Shown here piece by piece: positions 1 through 7,960 of a stretch of 26,028 nucleotides of DNA. This stretch comes from an uncultured Bacteroidales bacterium. Its GTDB lineage: Bacteria; Bacteroidota; Bacteroidia; Bacteroidales; UBA932. The notes beneath the pieces are model-generated. The model had not been told where the DNA came from, searched no databases, and was given only the letters and a program-made list of their open reading frames with translations. Position numbers and translations under genes: made by a program. The stretch lies in the NCBI GenBank assembly GCA_946405645.1, contig CAMJHW010000004.1, forward strand, positions 1 through 26,028. Direction: 5' to 3'. Every line of letters starts with the position of its first letter. Position 1 is the first letter of the stretch.

Positions 1-84
1 CCTCACACCCCACCCATCCGCGAACATAAACGCGGAAAAGGTCACATCCTTCGACCGCTGGTAGAAGGATGCCGGGGTGTGAGG
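1..84. other. Nested three-way-junction stem structure, unidentified
   Basis: Three nested perfect inverted repeats fold this stretch into a three-way junction. The outer stem is 11 bp (1-11 with 74-84, CCTCACACCCC/GGGGTGTGAGG). The second is 5 bp (18-22 with 31-35, CCGCG/CGCGG, 8-nt loop). The third is 8 bp (45-52 with 64-71, CATCCTTC/GAAGGATG, 11-nt loop). GGTC at 40-43 in the junction can also pair with GACC at 53-56 in the third loop, a possible pseudoknot. The element begins four bases past the stop codon of the minus-strand gene at 89-1405. It could therefore be a 3'-UTR structure of that mRNA, a small RNA or leader on either strand, or a dispersed repeat. No long T-tract is visible on the plus side, and the minus side leaves the window. 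I do not recognise a known riboswitch or ribozyme core. Confidence 0.5.
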
Positions 85-88
85 GGGA

Positions 89-1405
89 TTACTTCCGGGA
101 ACGGGAGGAGCGGGAGGAGGAGGAGGAGCGGATGGCGTCGGCGAGGCGGTCGAAGCAGTCGGAGGTGGCGCGCTTGGCCTTCTGGCGCGCCTCCTCGTCG
201 GGCGCGAGGCGCTGCATCCTGTCCAGGATGCGCGCGATCGCGACCTCGGCTTCGAAGGTGAGCGCGCTGGCGACGGGCTCCCCGACGCGGACCTCGGCCA
301 CGGGCCGGCGTCCGCGCGGCGGCTCCAGCGCCAGCGTGATGTCCACGACGCGGTCCTGCTTGCCGAGGGCCTCGAGCATACCGAGTATGCGGCGCTCGTA
401 ATTGAGGGTCACGAAGGGGACATTGTTGTTGATGGCGAAGACGATGGCGTGGTATCGGGCGCCGACGACGCATTTCGCGCCGGATATGACGGCCTGATGA
501 CACTCCGAAGGGAGCGTGTCAGGCAGGACGACCACCCTGTCGTCGGCAACATCCGCCGCGATGTCACGGAAGAAGGCATAGTCGGTGGTAGCGTAGTCAG
601 TGCCGCAGAACAACTGCGGGAGCATGACCACGCGGCACTCCGGGAACTGCTCGAGGATGCGGCGCGACAGCTCCGCGAAGAAGAGCTTGACCTGCACCGG
701 CGTGGATTTTCCTTTGAAATCCTTCGAGTTGCCGATAAGGTAATTGGGTACGAGCACGATGTACTCACCCTCCCCTATCGCATCCCTGACCTCGCCGGGA
801 AGCTGTACCATAGGAGTATATAGGAAGGCAGTATCCAAAGTAGAATAATACTGCAGTCCCATGGAGTCGGCAATGCGGCAGGACTCAGGGTCGCGGAGCG
901 AGATGAAGTCGGCATTCTTCAACACCCTGCGGGAGAGCAGGTTGAACCTATGGTGAACGCTGCTGTCATCGACGAAAGGTCCTATCGAACGGCCGTAATA
1001 AGCGACACGGCGGCCGGCATACTCGGCTATGGAGACGAAGAACAGATGGTCCCAGTCATAGCGGGAGCCGAGGCTCCTGTCGCCCGGCGACGAGATGACC
1101 CAGTCGGCCTTGCGGCAGCGCCTGGCTATGGCGCGGGCAACCGGATTCAGAAACCAAAGGATGCGGAGGTTCCATACGAGGCGTTTGAGATAGGTATTGA
1201 GATACCTCTCGGTCACGGGGAGATTGGTATAGGTCATCCTGGGGTCGTCCACCCTGCACTCCTCCACCGCCTCCTGGGGACGGTCTGTGAAAAGCACTTC
1301 TATCGTACACTCCGGGAAATGCTGGAGAAGGGCGTAAACCAGAGCCTTGTGCGCGGACTCGTCACCCCTGTTGAACATCGGTTGGTTGATAAGCAGGAAC
1401 CTCAT
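89..1405 (-). CDS. Polysaccharide pyruvyl transferase family protein
   Basis: The 438-residue product matches the polysaccharide pyruvyl transferase family (CsaB/WcaK type), which transfers a pyruvyl ketal from phosphoenolpyruvate to sugars of surface polysaccharides, normally on the cytoplasmic side. Visible family marks are the N-terminal NRGDES motif (residues 12-17) after a hydrophobic strand, YGRSIGPF in the first half, and GARYHAIVFAINNNVPF followed by LNYE in the C-terminal half. There is no signal peptide or membrane segment. The start is ATG at 1405, about 18 nt after the likely transcription start of the TACCTTTG element at 1430-1437. The tail is a low-complexity Ser/Arg run (SSSSSRSSRSRK) encoded by a polypurine tract at about 103-131 on the plus strand. 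No polysaccharide cluster is visible around it, so the acceptor is unknown. Length is within the family range. Confidence 0.85.
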   Translation of the reverse strand: MRFLLINQPMFNRGDESAHKALVYALLQHFPECTIEVLFTDRPQEAVEECRVDDPRMTYTNLPVTERYLNTYLKRLVWNLRILWFLNPVARAIARRCRKADWVISSPGDRSLGSRYDWDHLFFVSIAEYAGRRVAYYGRSIGPFVDDSSVHHRFNLLSRRVLKNADFISLRDPESCRIADSMGLQYYSTLDTAFLYTPMVQLPGEVRDAIGEGEYIVLVPNYLIGNSKDFKGKSTPVQVKLFFAELSRRILEQFPECRVVMLPQLFCGTDYATTDYAFFRDIAADVADDRVVVLPDTLPSECHQAVISGAKCVVGARYHAIVFAINNNVPFVTLNYERRILGMLEALGKQDRVVDITLALEPPRGRRPVAEVRVGEPVASALTFEAEVAIARILDRMQRLAPDEEARQKAKRATSDCFDRLADAIRSSSSSRSSRSRK

Positions 1406-1429
1406 CGCCTGGTCGTTTTACAGTCATTC

Positions 1430-1437
1430 CAAAGGTA
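1430..1437 (-). promoter_or_regulatory. Bacteroidetes -7 element for the pyruvyl transferase gene
   Basis: The minus strand reads TACCTTTG, a full match to the Bacteroidetes -7 consensus TAnnTTTG, 25 nt upstream of the ATG. I see no clear TTTG at the -33 position. It lies back to back with the tRNA promoter. Confidence 0.5.
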
Positions 1438-1445
1438 CAAAGATT

Positions 1446-1476
1446 TTTGCGAACTTCGATAAAATAGCTATATTTG
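1446..1476 (+). promoter_or_regulatory. Promoter of tRNA-Gly
   Basis: TTTG at 1446-1449, a 19-nt spacer, and TATATTTG at 1469-1476 match the Bacteroidetes housekeeping sigma consensus. The predicted start of transcription is only a few bases before the tRNA 5' end at 1486. Confidence 0.75.
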
Positions 1477-1485
1477 TATCGCAAC

Positions 1486-1559
1486 GCGGGATTAGCACAT
1501 CGGTAGTGCATTGGCTTCCCAAGCCAAGGAGGCGGGTCCGACTCCCGTATCCCGCTCCA
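1486..1559 (+). tRNA. tRNA-Gly (CCC anticodon)
   Basis: A full cloverleaf can be drawn: 7-bp acceptor stem GCGGGAT/ATCCCGC, 4-bp D stem GCAC/GTGC, 5-bp anticodon stem TTGGC/GCCAA with loop TTCCCAA (anticodon CCC at 1518-1520), 4-nt variable loop, 5-bp T stem GCGGG/CCCGT, discriminator T and encoded CCA. It decodes GGG glycine codons. The T loop reads TCCGACT, so the usually invariant T55 is C. Position 15 is T and position 48 is G, where most tRNAs have a purine-pyrimidine pair. The gene has its own promoter upstream and a strong terminator just downstream. Confidence 0.93.
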
Positions 1560-1564
1560 CGACG

Positions 1565-1589
1565 AGGCCGCCTGTTTGCGGCCTTTTTT
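1565..1589 (+). terminator. Rho-independent terminator of tRNA-Gly
   Basis: A 7-bp stem AGGCCGC/GCGGCCT with a 6-nt loop is followed by a run of Ts, starting six bases after the tRNA CCA end. Confidence 0.85.
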
Positions 1590-1664
1590 CACTCCTGGAT
1601 TTAAACCTTTGAAAACAAGAAGTATCTAACCACCAAAATGTGTTCAATTCTAAATCCATACAAG

Positions 1665-2492
1665 ATGAAAGCTAGACTGATTGTTATGATCGCATGCGGA
1701 ATCGCTCTCGTATGCGGTTCTGCAGCTGCGCAGCCGCCTATGGGCGGCGGCGGATTCCCCGGTGGCGGAATGCCCCCGGGCGGGCCTCGCGGAGGCGGTT
1801 TCCCCGGCGGCGGCTTCGGCATGTACAACGGAGGAGTCGTCGATATGACCGCCCTGGCCAACTATCAGGCCGAGCAGCTGGGCCGTGAGCTCCAGCTCAC
1901 TCCCCAGCAGGTCAAGAAGATCGCCAAGCTCAACAAAAAGGAGCTCGACCGTCGCATGAACCACATGCACAGTGTCGGCGTCCCTCGCATGGGCGGATTC
2001 CCCGGTGGTCCCGGTGGTCCCGGTGGCCCCGGAATGGGTGGCGGACGCCCCGGCGGCCCTGGCATGGGCGGTGGATTCCCCGGCGGTCCTGGCATGGGTG
2101 GCGGGTTCCCCGGAGCCCCTGGTGCAGCCCAGGGAGAGAATGGCGGTCCTGAGATCGAGATGCCCGCCGAAGCGGCCAACAATCCCGACCTGCAGCAGGG
2201 CATCGCGGCCATGAGCCGCCTCGAGGCCCTCGAGGAGACCCAGGCCGACATCAAGGCCCGCATCAAGATCGAGAAGAAGATGAAGAAGATCCTCACAGAG
2301 GAGCAGTACACACGCTGGTCGGCCCGTCGCGACGGACGCCACAACTTCCGTCTGCGCCCCGAGGCCGAGTTCAACCTCGACAACATCCCGGAAGAGCTTC
2401 GCGAACAGTTCTTGGAGCGTATGCGCCGTGGCGGAGGATACCACGAGGTTCCCACCACCCCTCCTTCACAGACTCCCGCTCCCCAGCTGTAA
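1665..2492 (+). CDS. Secreted Gly/Pro-rich protein with Spy/CpxP-like helical segments
   Basis: The start chosen is ATG at 1665. It gives a typical signal peptide (MKAR, a hydrophobic core, then AAAQ) and a 275-residue product; the ATG at 1638 would place nine extra polar residues in front. After the signal come a Gly/Pro/Met-rich stretch, a helical segment with LTPQQVKKIAKLNKKELDRR (residues about 76-95), a collagen-like GGFPGGPGMG repeat region, and a charged helical segment ending in KKMKKILTEEQYTRW. The LTPQQ...LTEEQY layout resembles Spy/CpxP-type periplasmic proteins and the smaller protein at 23834-24208, suggesting a paralogous pair. Function is unknown; periplasmic location is inferred. 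AACCTTTG at 1604-1611 is a possible weak -7 element. A strong terminator follows at 2511-2542, so it is probably monocistronic. Confidence 0.8.
   Translation: MKARLIVMIACGIALVCGSAAAQPPMGGGGFPGGGMPPGGPRGGGFPGGGFGMYNGGVVDMTALANYQAEQLGRELQLTPQQVKKIAKLNKKELDRRMNHMHSVGVPRMGGFPGGPGGPGGPGMGGGRPGGPGMGGGFPGGPGMGGGFPGAPGAAQGENGGPEIEMPAEAANNPDLQQGIAAMSRLEALEETQADIKARIKIEKKMKKILTEEQYTRWSARRDGRHNFRLRPEAEFNLDNIPEELREQFLERMRRGGGYHEVPTTPPSQTPAPQL
2031..2120 (+). repeat. Three 30-bp tandem repeats inside the Gly/Pro-rich gene
   Basis: Units at 2031-2060, 2061-2090 and 2091-2120 each encode GMGGG-(R/F)-PG-(G/A)-P. They differ mainly at third codon positions. They follow a run of 9-bp GGTCCCGGT-type repeats (about 2004-2030) encoding GGP triplets. 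The repeat number could vary between strains. Confidence 0.85.
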
Positions 2493-2510
2493 GAGTTCTT
2501 GCTTGTCATA

Positions 2511-2542
2511 AAGGTGATCCCGAAACGGATCACCTTTTTTTT
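2511..2542 (+). terminator. Rho-independent terminator
   Basis: A 10-bp stem AAGGTGATCC/GGATCACCTT with loop CGAAAC is followed by a long T-run. It closes the transcription unit of the Gly/Pro-rich gene. Confidence 0.92.
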
Positions 2543-2561
2543 GCCTGCCAGCGCTGCGAAC

Positions 2562-2592
2562 TTGACAATCCCGAAAAGTCTGTGTAACTTCG
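2562..2592 (+). promoter_or_regulatory. Promoter of the GH3 gene
   Basis: TTGA at 2562-2565, a 19-nt spacer and TAACTTCG at 2585-2592 give a near match to TTTG-N19-TAnnTTTG. The element lies 34 nt before the ATG. Confidence 0.6.
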
Positions 2593-2626
2593 TAGTTCTG
2601 AAAATAATACCAACCAATACCAGAAC

Positions 2627-4876
2627 ATGCGTAAAACCACCATCAGCCTCATCGGAGCCGTCCTGCTCGCAGCCGCCTGCGCAGGTCCGAAGTCTCCGCA
2701 GGACCTTCTCACGGTCAACGACAAGAAGATCGACGCCATCATCGCCCAGATGTCCCTCGAGGAAAAGGTCGAAATGCTCCACAGCAAGACCAACATGTCC
2801 TCGGCCGGCGTTCCCCGCCTGGGCATAGCCGACATGAATTACGCGGACGGCCCGTTCGGCATCCGCGAAGAGGGCGTGCCGAACGGTTTCCAGCCCGCCG
2901 GCTGGAAACTCGACTCCGCCACCTATTTCCCTACGGGCTCCGCCCTTGCCGCCACCTGGGACAAGGAAATGGCCTATCTCTACGGCACCGGAATGGGCAA
3001 GGAAGCCCGCCTCCGCGGCAAGGATGTCATCCTCGGCCCCGCCGTCAACATCCAGCGCCTTCCTGTCGGAGGACGTACCTATGAGTACCTCAGCGAGGAC
3101 CCGGCTCTCTCTGCCCTCCTGTCGCTCTATTATACCAAGGGAGTCCAGGACCAGGGGACCGCGGTCTGCATCAAGCATTTCGCGGTGAACAACCAGGAGA
3201 CCAACCGCGGCAGCGTCGATGCCCAGGTCGATGAGCGTACACTGCGCGAGATCTACCTCAAGCCTTTCGAGCGCGCAGTGCGCGAAGGCGGAGCGATGAG
3301 CGTGATGCCCGCCTACAACAAGGTCAACGGTGCATACTGCTCGGAAAACGAGCACTTGCTCAACGAGATCCTCCGCGGCGAATGGGGTTTCAAAGGCTTC
3401 ACCGTCTCCGACTGGGGTGGCACCCACAGCACGATGGGAGCGATGCTCCACGGCCTCAACGTCCAGATGACCGGCAGCAACTATCTCGGACAGCCCGTCA
3501 TCGACTCGATCGCCACGGGAGCCCTCACCGAGTCCCTCGTGGATGAGAAAGTCCGCCAGATCCTCCGCGTCCGTTATGCCATCGAGGCCATCCCCGCCGA
3601 CATAGCCAACACCCAGATGACTTCCCAGCCGGAAAGCCAGAGGATTGCTCTCCAGGTAGCCGAGAAATCCATCGTCCTCCTCAAGAATGACGGAGGCATC
3701 CTGCCTCTCTCCAAGGGTATCAAGAAAATCGCCGTCATCGGACAGAACGCCGTCCTGAAGACTCAGTCCGGCGGAGTCGGCGCGGGCGTGAAGGCTCTCT
3801 ACGAGATCACTCCCCTCCAGGGCATCCAGAAGCGCGCCGGCAACGCCGTCGAAGTGGTCTACGCCCCCGGCTACAAGAACTTCCCGGGACGCCGCTGGGG
3901 CAACGCCCCCGCAGTCACTGATCCTCTCGTGGCGACCGCCATCGACGAGCCCGCCGATCCGGCCCTGCTCGCCGAGGCTGTCGAAGCCGCCAAGGACGCC
4001 GACGTCGTCATCTTCTTCGGTGGCACCAACAAGAGCATAGAGACCGAAGGCAGCGACCGTCGCGACATCAAGCTCCCGGTCGGCCAGGAGGAAATCGTTT
4101 CGGCGCTTGCGGCCGCCAACCCCAAGCTCGTGACAGTCCTCATCTCCGGAGGTCCCACCGACCTTCAGCAGGTGGTCAAGTGCTCCCCCGCCATCGTCCA
4201 GGGCTGGTGGAACGGCACCGAGGGCGGCACGGCGCTGGCCGAAGTCCTCTTCGGCGACATCGCGCCGTCCGGCAAGCTCCCGTTCACCTTCCCCGTCAAG
4301 CTTGAGGACTCCCCTGCCTTCGCCTTGGGCAACTTCCCCAACGCCGATCCCACCGGCGGCGACCTCTTCACCGAGCGCTACCGCCAGGACATGGCCGGCC
4401 AGCAGGGCGGCCGCCGCGGCCCCAGGCCTTCTCCCGAGTCCAAATATACCGAAGGTTCCCTCGTTGGCTACCGCTGGTTCGACACCAAGAACGTTCCGCC
4501 TATGTACGCCTTTGGCCACGGCCTCTCCTATGTCGATTTCGCCTATGGCCCGATGAACGTCTCCGCCAAGAAGAAAACCGTCAAGGTGACCTTCGACCTC
4601 ACCAACGACGGCTCTATGCCCGCCGACGAAGTCGTCCAGCTGTACGTCCGCCGTATCGACTCGAAGGTCGAGTGGCCTTTCAAGGAGCTCAAGGCCTTCG
4701 AGCGCGTCAGCCTCGGTGCCGGCGAGACCAAGTCCGTCACCCTGGAGATCCCGTTCGACGACCTGCGCTACTGGGATGTCGATACCAACGGTTGGGTCCT
4801 CGAGCACGGCGGCATCGAGCTGCTCCTCGGCTCCGCCTCCGACGATATCCGTCAGAAGGCCCAGACCAAGATCTGA
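2627..4876 (+). CDS. GH3 family beta-glycosidase lipoprotein (beta-glucosidase/beta-xylosidase)
   Basis: This 749-residue glycoside hydrolase family 3 enzyme has a lipoprotein signal with lipobox LAAAC (Cys18), so it is membrane-anchored, in the periplasm or on the surface. The N-terminal barrel domain carries YADGPFGIREE, GGRTYEYLSEDP, KHFAVNNQETNR (Lys183-His184) and GFTVSDWGGTHS, where Asp262 is the expected nucleophile. The second alpha/beta domain includes AEKSIVLLKNDGGILPL and VIFFGG. A fibronectin III-like domain lies near residues 655-735. A Gly/Arg/Pro-rich insertion (GQQGGRRGPRPSPES) precedes the conserved YTEGSLVGYRWFD. GH3 enzymes with this architecture split beta-glucosides or beta-xylosides from the non-reducing end. 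The neighbouring xylose genes favour xylo-oligosaccharides, but the sequence does not prove it. It converges with xylA. Confidence 0.9.
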   Translation: MRKTTISLIGAVLLAAACAGPKSPQDLLTVNDKKIDAIIAQMSLEEKVEMLHSKTNMSSAGVPRLGIADMNYADGPFGIREEGVPNGFQPAGWKLDSATYFPTGSALAATWDKEMAYLYGTGMGKEARLRGKDVILGPAVNIQRLPVGGRTYEYLSEDPALSALLSLYYTKGVQDQGTAVCIKHFAVNNQETNRGSVDAQVDERTLREIYLKPFERAVREGGAMSVMPAYNKVNGAYCSENEHLLNEILRGEWGFKGFTVSDWGGTHSTMGAMLHGLNVQMTGSNYLGQPVIDSIATGALTESLVDEKVRQILRVRYAIEAIPADIANTQMTSQPESQRIALQVAEKSIVLLKNDGGILPLSKGIKKIAVIGQNAVLKTQSGGVGAGVKALYEITPLQGIQKRAGNAVEVVYAPGYKNFPGRRWGNAPAVTDPLVATAIDEPADPALLAEAVEAAKDADVVIFFGGTNKSIETEGSDRRDIKLPVGQEEIVSALAAANPKLVTVLISGGPTDLQQVVKCSPAIVQGWWNGTEGGTALAEVLFGDIAPSGKLPFTFPVKLEDSPAFALGNFPNADPTGGDLFTERYRQDMAGQQGGRRGPRPSPESKYTEGSLVGYRWFDTKNVPPMYAFGHGLSYVDFAYGPMNVSAKKKTVKVTFDLTNDGSMPADEVVQLYVRRIDSKVEWPFKELKAFERVSLGAGETKSVTLEIPFDDLRYWDVDTNGWVLEHGGIELLLGSASDDIRQKAQTKI

Positions 4877-4901
4877 CGATCCGACGAAATATGAAATGCA
4901 G

Positions 4902-4932
4902 AGCGGCCGTCCCGGATGGGGCGGCCGCTTTA
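4902..4932 (+). terminator. Hairpin terminator after the GH3 gene
   Basis: AGCGGCCG (4902-4909) pairs with CGGCCGCT (4922-4929). TCCC/GGGG extends the stem to 12 bp with a GGAT tetraloop. Only a short TTT follows, so termination on the plus strand may be incomplete. It lies between convergent genes. Confidence 0.6.
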
Positions 4933-4951
4933 CAAAGTGAAAAGTGAAATT

Positions 4952-4969
4952 ATCTAATCGGAATTAGAT
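4952..4969 (-). terminator. AT-rich hairpin over the xylA stop codon
   Basis: ATCTAAT (4952-4958) and ATTAGAT (4963-4969) form a perfect 7-bp stem with a 4-nt loop. The stem includes the xylA stop codon (4964-4966). On the minus strand it is followed by a mixed AT stretch rather than a clean T-run. It may act as a weak terminator or a 3'-end stabiliser. Confidence 0.35.
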
Positions 4970-6277
4970 GTACATGTTGACGATGGTCTCGTAGAGCTCC
5001 TGCTTGCCGCTGGTGGCCTTGGGCTCGCCCTTGGTCTTGGCGTACTCTACGACCTGCTCGAGAGTGAGCTTGCCCTCTTCGAACTCCTTGCCCTTGCCGG
5101 AGTCGAAGGAAGCGTAACGCTCCTTGAGCATCTTGGGCAGCTCGGACTTGGTGAGGACGTCGGCAGCGACGAGGAGTGCGCGTGCCATGATGTCCATACC
5201 GCTGACGTGGGCGATGATGATGTCGTCGAGGTCGGTGGAGTTGCGACGGGTCTTGGCGTCGAAGTTGGTACCGCCGACGAGGCCGCCGTTCTTCAGGATG
5301 ACCATCATGGCCTGGGTGAGCTCGTAGAGGTCGATCGGGAACTGGTCGGTATCCCAGCCGTTCTGGTAGTCACCGCGGTTGGCGTCGATGGAACCGAGCA
5401 TGCCGGCGTCGACGGCGCACTGGAGCTCATGCTCGAAGGTGTGGCCGGCGAGGGTGGCGTGGTTGACCTCGATGTTGACCTTGAAGTCCTTGTCAAGACC
5501 ATTGGCGCGGAGGAAACCGATAACGGTCTCGGTGTCGACGTCATACTGGTGCTTGGTCGGCTCCATGGGCTTGGGCTCGATGAGGAAGGTGCCCTTGAAG
5601 CCCTTGCCGCGTGCATAGTCGCGGGCCATGCCGAGCATGGTGGCCATGTGCTGCTTCTCACGCTTCATGTCGGTGTTGAGGAGGCTCATGTAGCCCTCGC
5701 GGCCGCCCCAGAAGACGTAGCACTCGCCGCCGAGCTCGATGGTGGCGTCCATGGCGTTCTTGATCTGGACCATGGCGCGGGCTGCGACGTCGAAATCAGG
5801 GTTGGTGGAGGCGCCGTTCATGTAGCGCTTGTGACCGAAGACGTTGGCGGTGCCCCAAAGGAGCTTGATGCCGGTCTGGGCCTGCTTCTCCTTGAGGTAA
5901 GCGACGATCTCCTTGAGATCGGCCTCATACTCCTCGATGGTGGCGGGCTCGTCGATGAGGTCTACATCGTGGAAGCAATAGTATCCGATACCGAGCTTCT
6001 GCATGATCTCGAAACCGGCGTCGACTTTCTGCTTGGCCTTTGCGATGGGATCCGAAGCTTTGTTCCAGGGGAATGACTTGGTGGGTCCGCCGAACTGGTC
6101 GCTGCCCTCTGCGCAGAGGGTGTGCCACCATGCCATAGCGAACTTGAGCCAGTCCTTCATCGGCTTGCCGCAGACGACCTGGTCGGGATTGTAATAATGG
6201 AATGCAAGCGGGTTCTTGGAATCCTTGCCTTCGAACTTGATTTTCCCGATCTCCGGGAAGTACTCTTTGTTTGCCAT
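4964..6277 (-). CDS. xylA: Xylose isomerase
   Basis: XylA converts D-xylose to D-xylulose in the cytoplasm. The product is 437 residues, the usual size of class II xylose isomerases. The catalytic His103 (CFHDVD) and the full metal-ligand set are visible: Glu234 (LIEPKP), Glu270 and His273 ([12 protein letters not shown]), Asp298 (SIDANRGD), Asp309 and Asp311 (WDTDQFP), and Asp340 (NFDAK). ATG at 6277 is chosen because the family starts with the [16 protein letters not shown] region. Extending in frame to 6457 would run into xylB and adds a non-family Ser/Thr/Pro-rich leader. It lies 25 nt downstream of xylB on the same strand with no terminator between, so the two are one operon, kinase gene first. 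Confidence 0.98.
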   Translation of the reverse strand: MANKEYFPEIGKIKFEGKDSKNPLAFHYYNPDQVVCGKPMKDWLKFAMAWWHTLCAEGSDQFGGPTKSFPWNKASDPIAKAKQKVDAGFEIMQKLGIGYYCFHDVDLIDEPATIEEYEADLKEIVAYLKEKQAQTGIKLLWGTANVFGHKRYMNGASTNPDFDVAARAMVQIKNAMDATIELGGECYVFWGGREGYMSLLNTDMKREKQHMATMLGMARDYARGKGFKGTFLIEPKPMEPTKHQYDVDTETVIGFLRANGLDKDFKVNIEVNHATLAGHTFEHELQCAVDAGMLGSIDANRGDYQNGWDTDQFPIDLYELTQAMMVILKNGGLVGGTNFDAKTRRNSTDLDDIIIAHVSGMDIMARALLVAADVLTKSELPKMLKERYASFDSGKGKEFEEGKLTLEQVVEYAKTKGEPKATSGKQELYETIVNMYI

Positions 6278-6302
6278 AATTAATAAGTAGTAGTAAATAA
6301 GA

Positions 6303-7784
6303 TTATTTGAGTGAATTGCTGACTTCTTGTTTCCAGTGGCTGTAGGCAACCTCGAGAGGCTGCTTCCAGGACTCCTCGGGCTCGATGACGTCGAGTCTCT
6401 CGAGGTTGGCGAAGGCTTCGTCCGTGGACTTGTAGATGCCTGCGCCGAGTGCTGCACCGCGGGCTGCGCCGAGCGCGCCGTCGGTGTCGAACAGTTCGAT
6501 GCGGGAGTCGCAGAGAGTCGCCAGCGTCGAACGGAAGAGAGGGCTGAGGAACATGTTGGCCTTGCCTGCGCGGATGACTCCGGGATTGAGGCCGAGGTCC
6601 TTCATGATATCGATGCCGTAGCGGAACGAGAATGCGATGCCTTCCTGGATGGCGCGGAGGATGTGGGCCTTGCTGTGGCGGACCAGGTCGATGCCGATCA
6701 TGCGGGCGCCGGTGGAGCGGTTGGCGAGCACGCGCTCGGCGCCGTTGCCGAACGGCAGGACGAGCATGCCGTCGGCTCCGACGGGGGCCGTGGAGGCCAG
6801 GGCGTTCATTTCAGGATAGGAGAGCTCCGGGGAGATGTTGCGACGGGCCCAGGAGTTCATGATACCGGTGCCGTTGATGCAAAGAAGCACGCCGAGACGG
6901 GGCTCGTTGACTTCCGCGGAGGTGACGTGAAGGAAGGTATTGACGCGCGACTGAGGGTCGGCCTTGGGGACGTCGGTGACACCATAGACGACACCGCTGG
7001 TGCCGCCGGTGGCAGCGATCTCACCTGGCTTGAGGACGTCGAGCGAGAAAGCGTTGTTGGGCTGGTCGCCGGCACGGTAGGAAACGGGAGTGCCGGCGGG
7101 GATGCCGAGCTCTTCCTCGATGGCGGGAGTGGTGTAACCCTGGACGCCGATGGCCTGGACGACGGGGCAGAACTTGTCGGACTCGATGCCGAAATAGTCA
7201 GCCACGAAGTGCGCGCGGCGCTTGTCGACGAAATCCCAGAGGATGCCCTCGGACATACCGGTGGCGGTGGTGGTGACCTCGCCGGTCAGGCGGTATGCGA
7301 CATAGTCTCCGGGGAGCATGAAACGCCAAATCTTGGCGTAAACGTCAGGTTCGTTGCGCTTGACCCAGGCCAGCTTGGAAGCCGTGAAGTTGCCCGGGGA
7401 GTTGAGCAGGTGCGTCATGCATCGGTCGTAGCCGATGGCCTGAAGGGCTTCGGCACCGGTGGATACGGCGCGGGAGTCGCACCAGATGATGGCATCGCGC
7501 ACGGGGCGGCCGTCCTTGTCGAGGGCAACGAGGCCGTGCATCTGGTAAGAGATGCCGATGGAGGCCAGCTGCTTGAGGTCGCACCGCGAACCGATGTCTT
7601 CGACACCTTCGCGGATATATTTCCACCACATTTCTGGATTCTGCTCCGCATAGCCTTTTTCAGGAGCGGAGATGGGCATTTCAACCTTGGGATTGGTGGA
7701 AGAAGTCACACATATGCCCTTCTCGATATCCAGAAGGGAGACCTTGATGGACGAAGAACCGACGTCGATACCTAGAGAATACAT
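6303..7784 (-). CDS. xylB: Xylulokinase (FGGY family)
   Basis: XylB phosphorylates D-xylulose to D-xylulose 5-phosphate with ATP, feeding the pentose phosphate pathway. The 493-residue product opens with the ATPase motif [15 protein letters not shown]. It has QMHGLVALD (residues 81-89), the substrate-binding WCDSRA (101-106), the catalytic Asp240 in AGDQPNNAF, a GGTSGVVYG phosphate motif and the C-terminal [17 protein letters not shown] adenosine motif. There is no signal sequence, as expected for a cytoplasmic enzyme. It is the first gene of xylBA. Upstream are a 14-bp palindrome (7837-7850) and the susD-side terminator (7895-7935), so xylBA probably has its own promoter. A TACCTTTA at about 7826-7833 (minus strand) is a one-mismatch -7 candidate. 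Confidence 0.95.
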   Translation of the reverse strand: MYSLGIDVGSSSIKVSLLDIEKGICVTSSTNPKVEMPISAPEKGYAEQNPEMWWKYIREGVEDIGSRCDLKQLASIGISYQMHGLVALDKDGRPVRDAIIWCDSRAVSTGAEALQAIGYDRCMTHLLNSPGNFTASKLAWVKRNEPDVYAKIWRFMLPGDYVAYRLTGEVTTTATGMSEGILWDFVDKRRAHFVADYFGIESDKFCPVVQAIGVQGYTTPAIEEELGIPAGTPVSYRAGDQPNNAFSLDVLKPGEIAATGGTSGVVYGVTDVPKADPQSRVNTFLHVTSAEVNEPRLGVLLCINGTGIMNSWARRNISPELSYPEMNALASTAPVGADGMLVLPFGNGAERVLANRSTGARMIGIDLVRHSKAHILRAIQEGIAFSFRYGIDIMKDLGLNPGVIRAGKANMFLSPLFRSTLATLCDSRIELFDTDGALGAARGAALGAGIYKSTDEAFANLERLDVIEPEESWKQPLEVAYSHWKQEVSNSLK

Positions 7785-7836
7785 TGTTTTCCTTTACTTG
7801 TTAGGGTGTTATTAATTCAATGCATAAAGGTAGTGA

Positions 7837-7850
7837 TTTTTCCGGAAAAA
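7837..7850. promoter_or_regulatory. 14-bp perfect palindrome upstream of xylB
   Basis: TTTTTCCGGAAAAA is a perfect palindrome 52 bp upstream of the xylB start. It lies just upstream of a TACCTTTA near-match to the -7 element, where a -33 box would be expected but is not seen. The place and symmetry suit a dimeric regulator. The binding protein is unknown. Confidence 0.45.
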
Positions 7851-7894
7851 CGTACAGGAAAGGGAATCATTATTGTCGTTTTTGCATCATTCAC

Positions 7895-7935
7895 AAAAAA
7901 AGGCGGACGGGAGCCGTTACGACTCGCCGTCCGCC
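7895..7935 (-). terminator. Terminator of the susCD operon
   Basis: Read on the minus strand, a 9-bp stem GGCGGACGG/CCGTCCGCC is followed by seven Ts (plus-strand A-run 7895-7901). It begins 25 nt after the susD stop and separates susCD from xylBA. Confidence 0.9.
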
Positions 7936-7960
7936 GATACAGGTAAAGGTTTCAGTTATA

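Noticed and set aside
1..84. Hammerhead or purine-riboswitch-like three-way junction
   Set aside because: The junction strands lack the CUGAUGA and GAAA core of hammerheads and the conserved junction of purine riboswitches.
1990..2120. CRISPR-like array
   Set aside because: The repeats are contiguous, have no spacers and stay in the reading frame as Gly/Pro codons.
1865..4807. 980-codon open frame on the minus strand
   Set aside because: It lies antisense to the Gly/Pro-rich gene and the GH3 gene. The plus-strand products have clear family motifs, while this frame gives a low-complexity Gly/Val/Asp-rich protein typical of GC-rich antisense shadows.
6278..6457. N-terminal extension of xylA
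   Set aside because: The added 60 residues overlap the 3' end of xylB and do not belong to the xylose isomerase family.
6327..7775. 482-codon open frame on the plus strand
   Set aside because: It is antisense to xylB, which is unmistakable; the length comes from codon bias.
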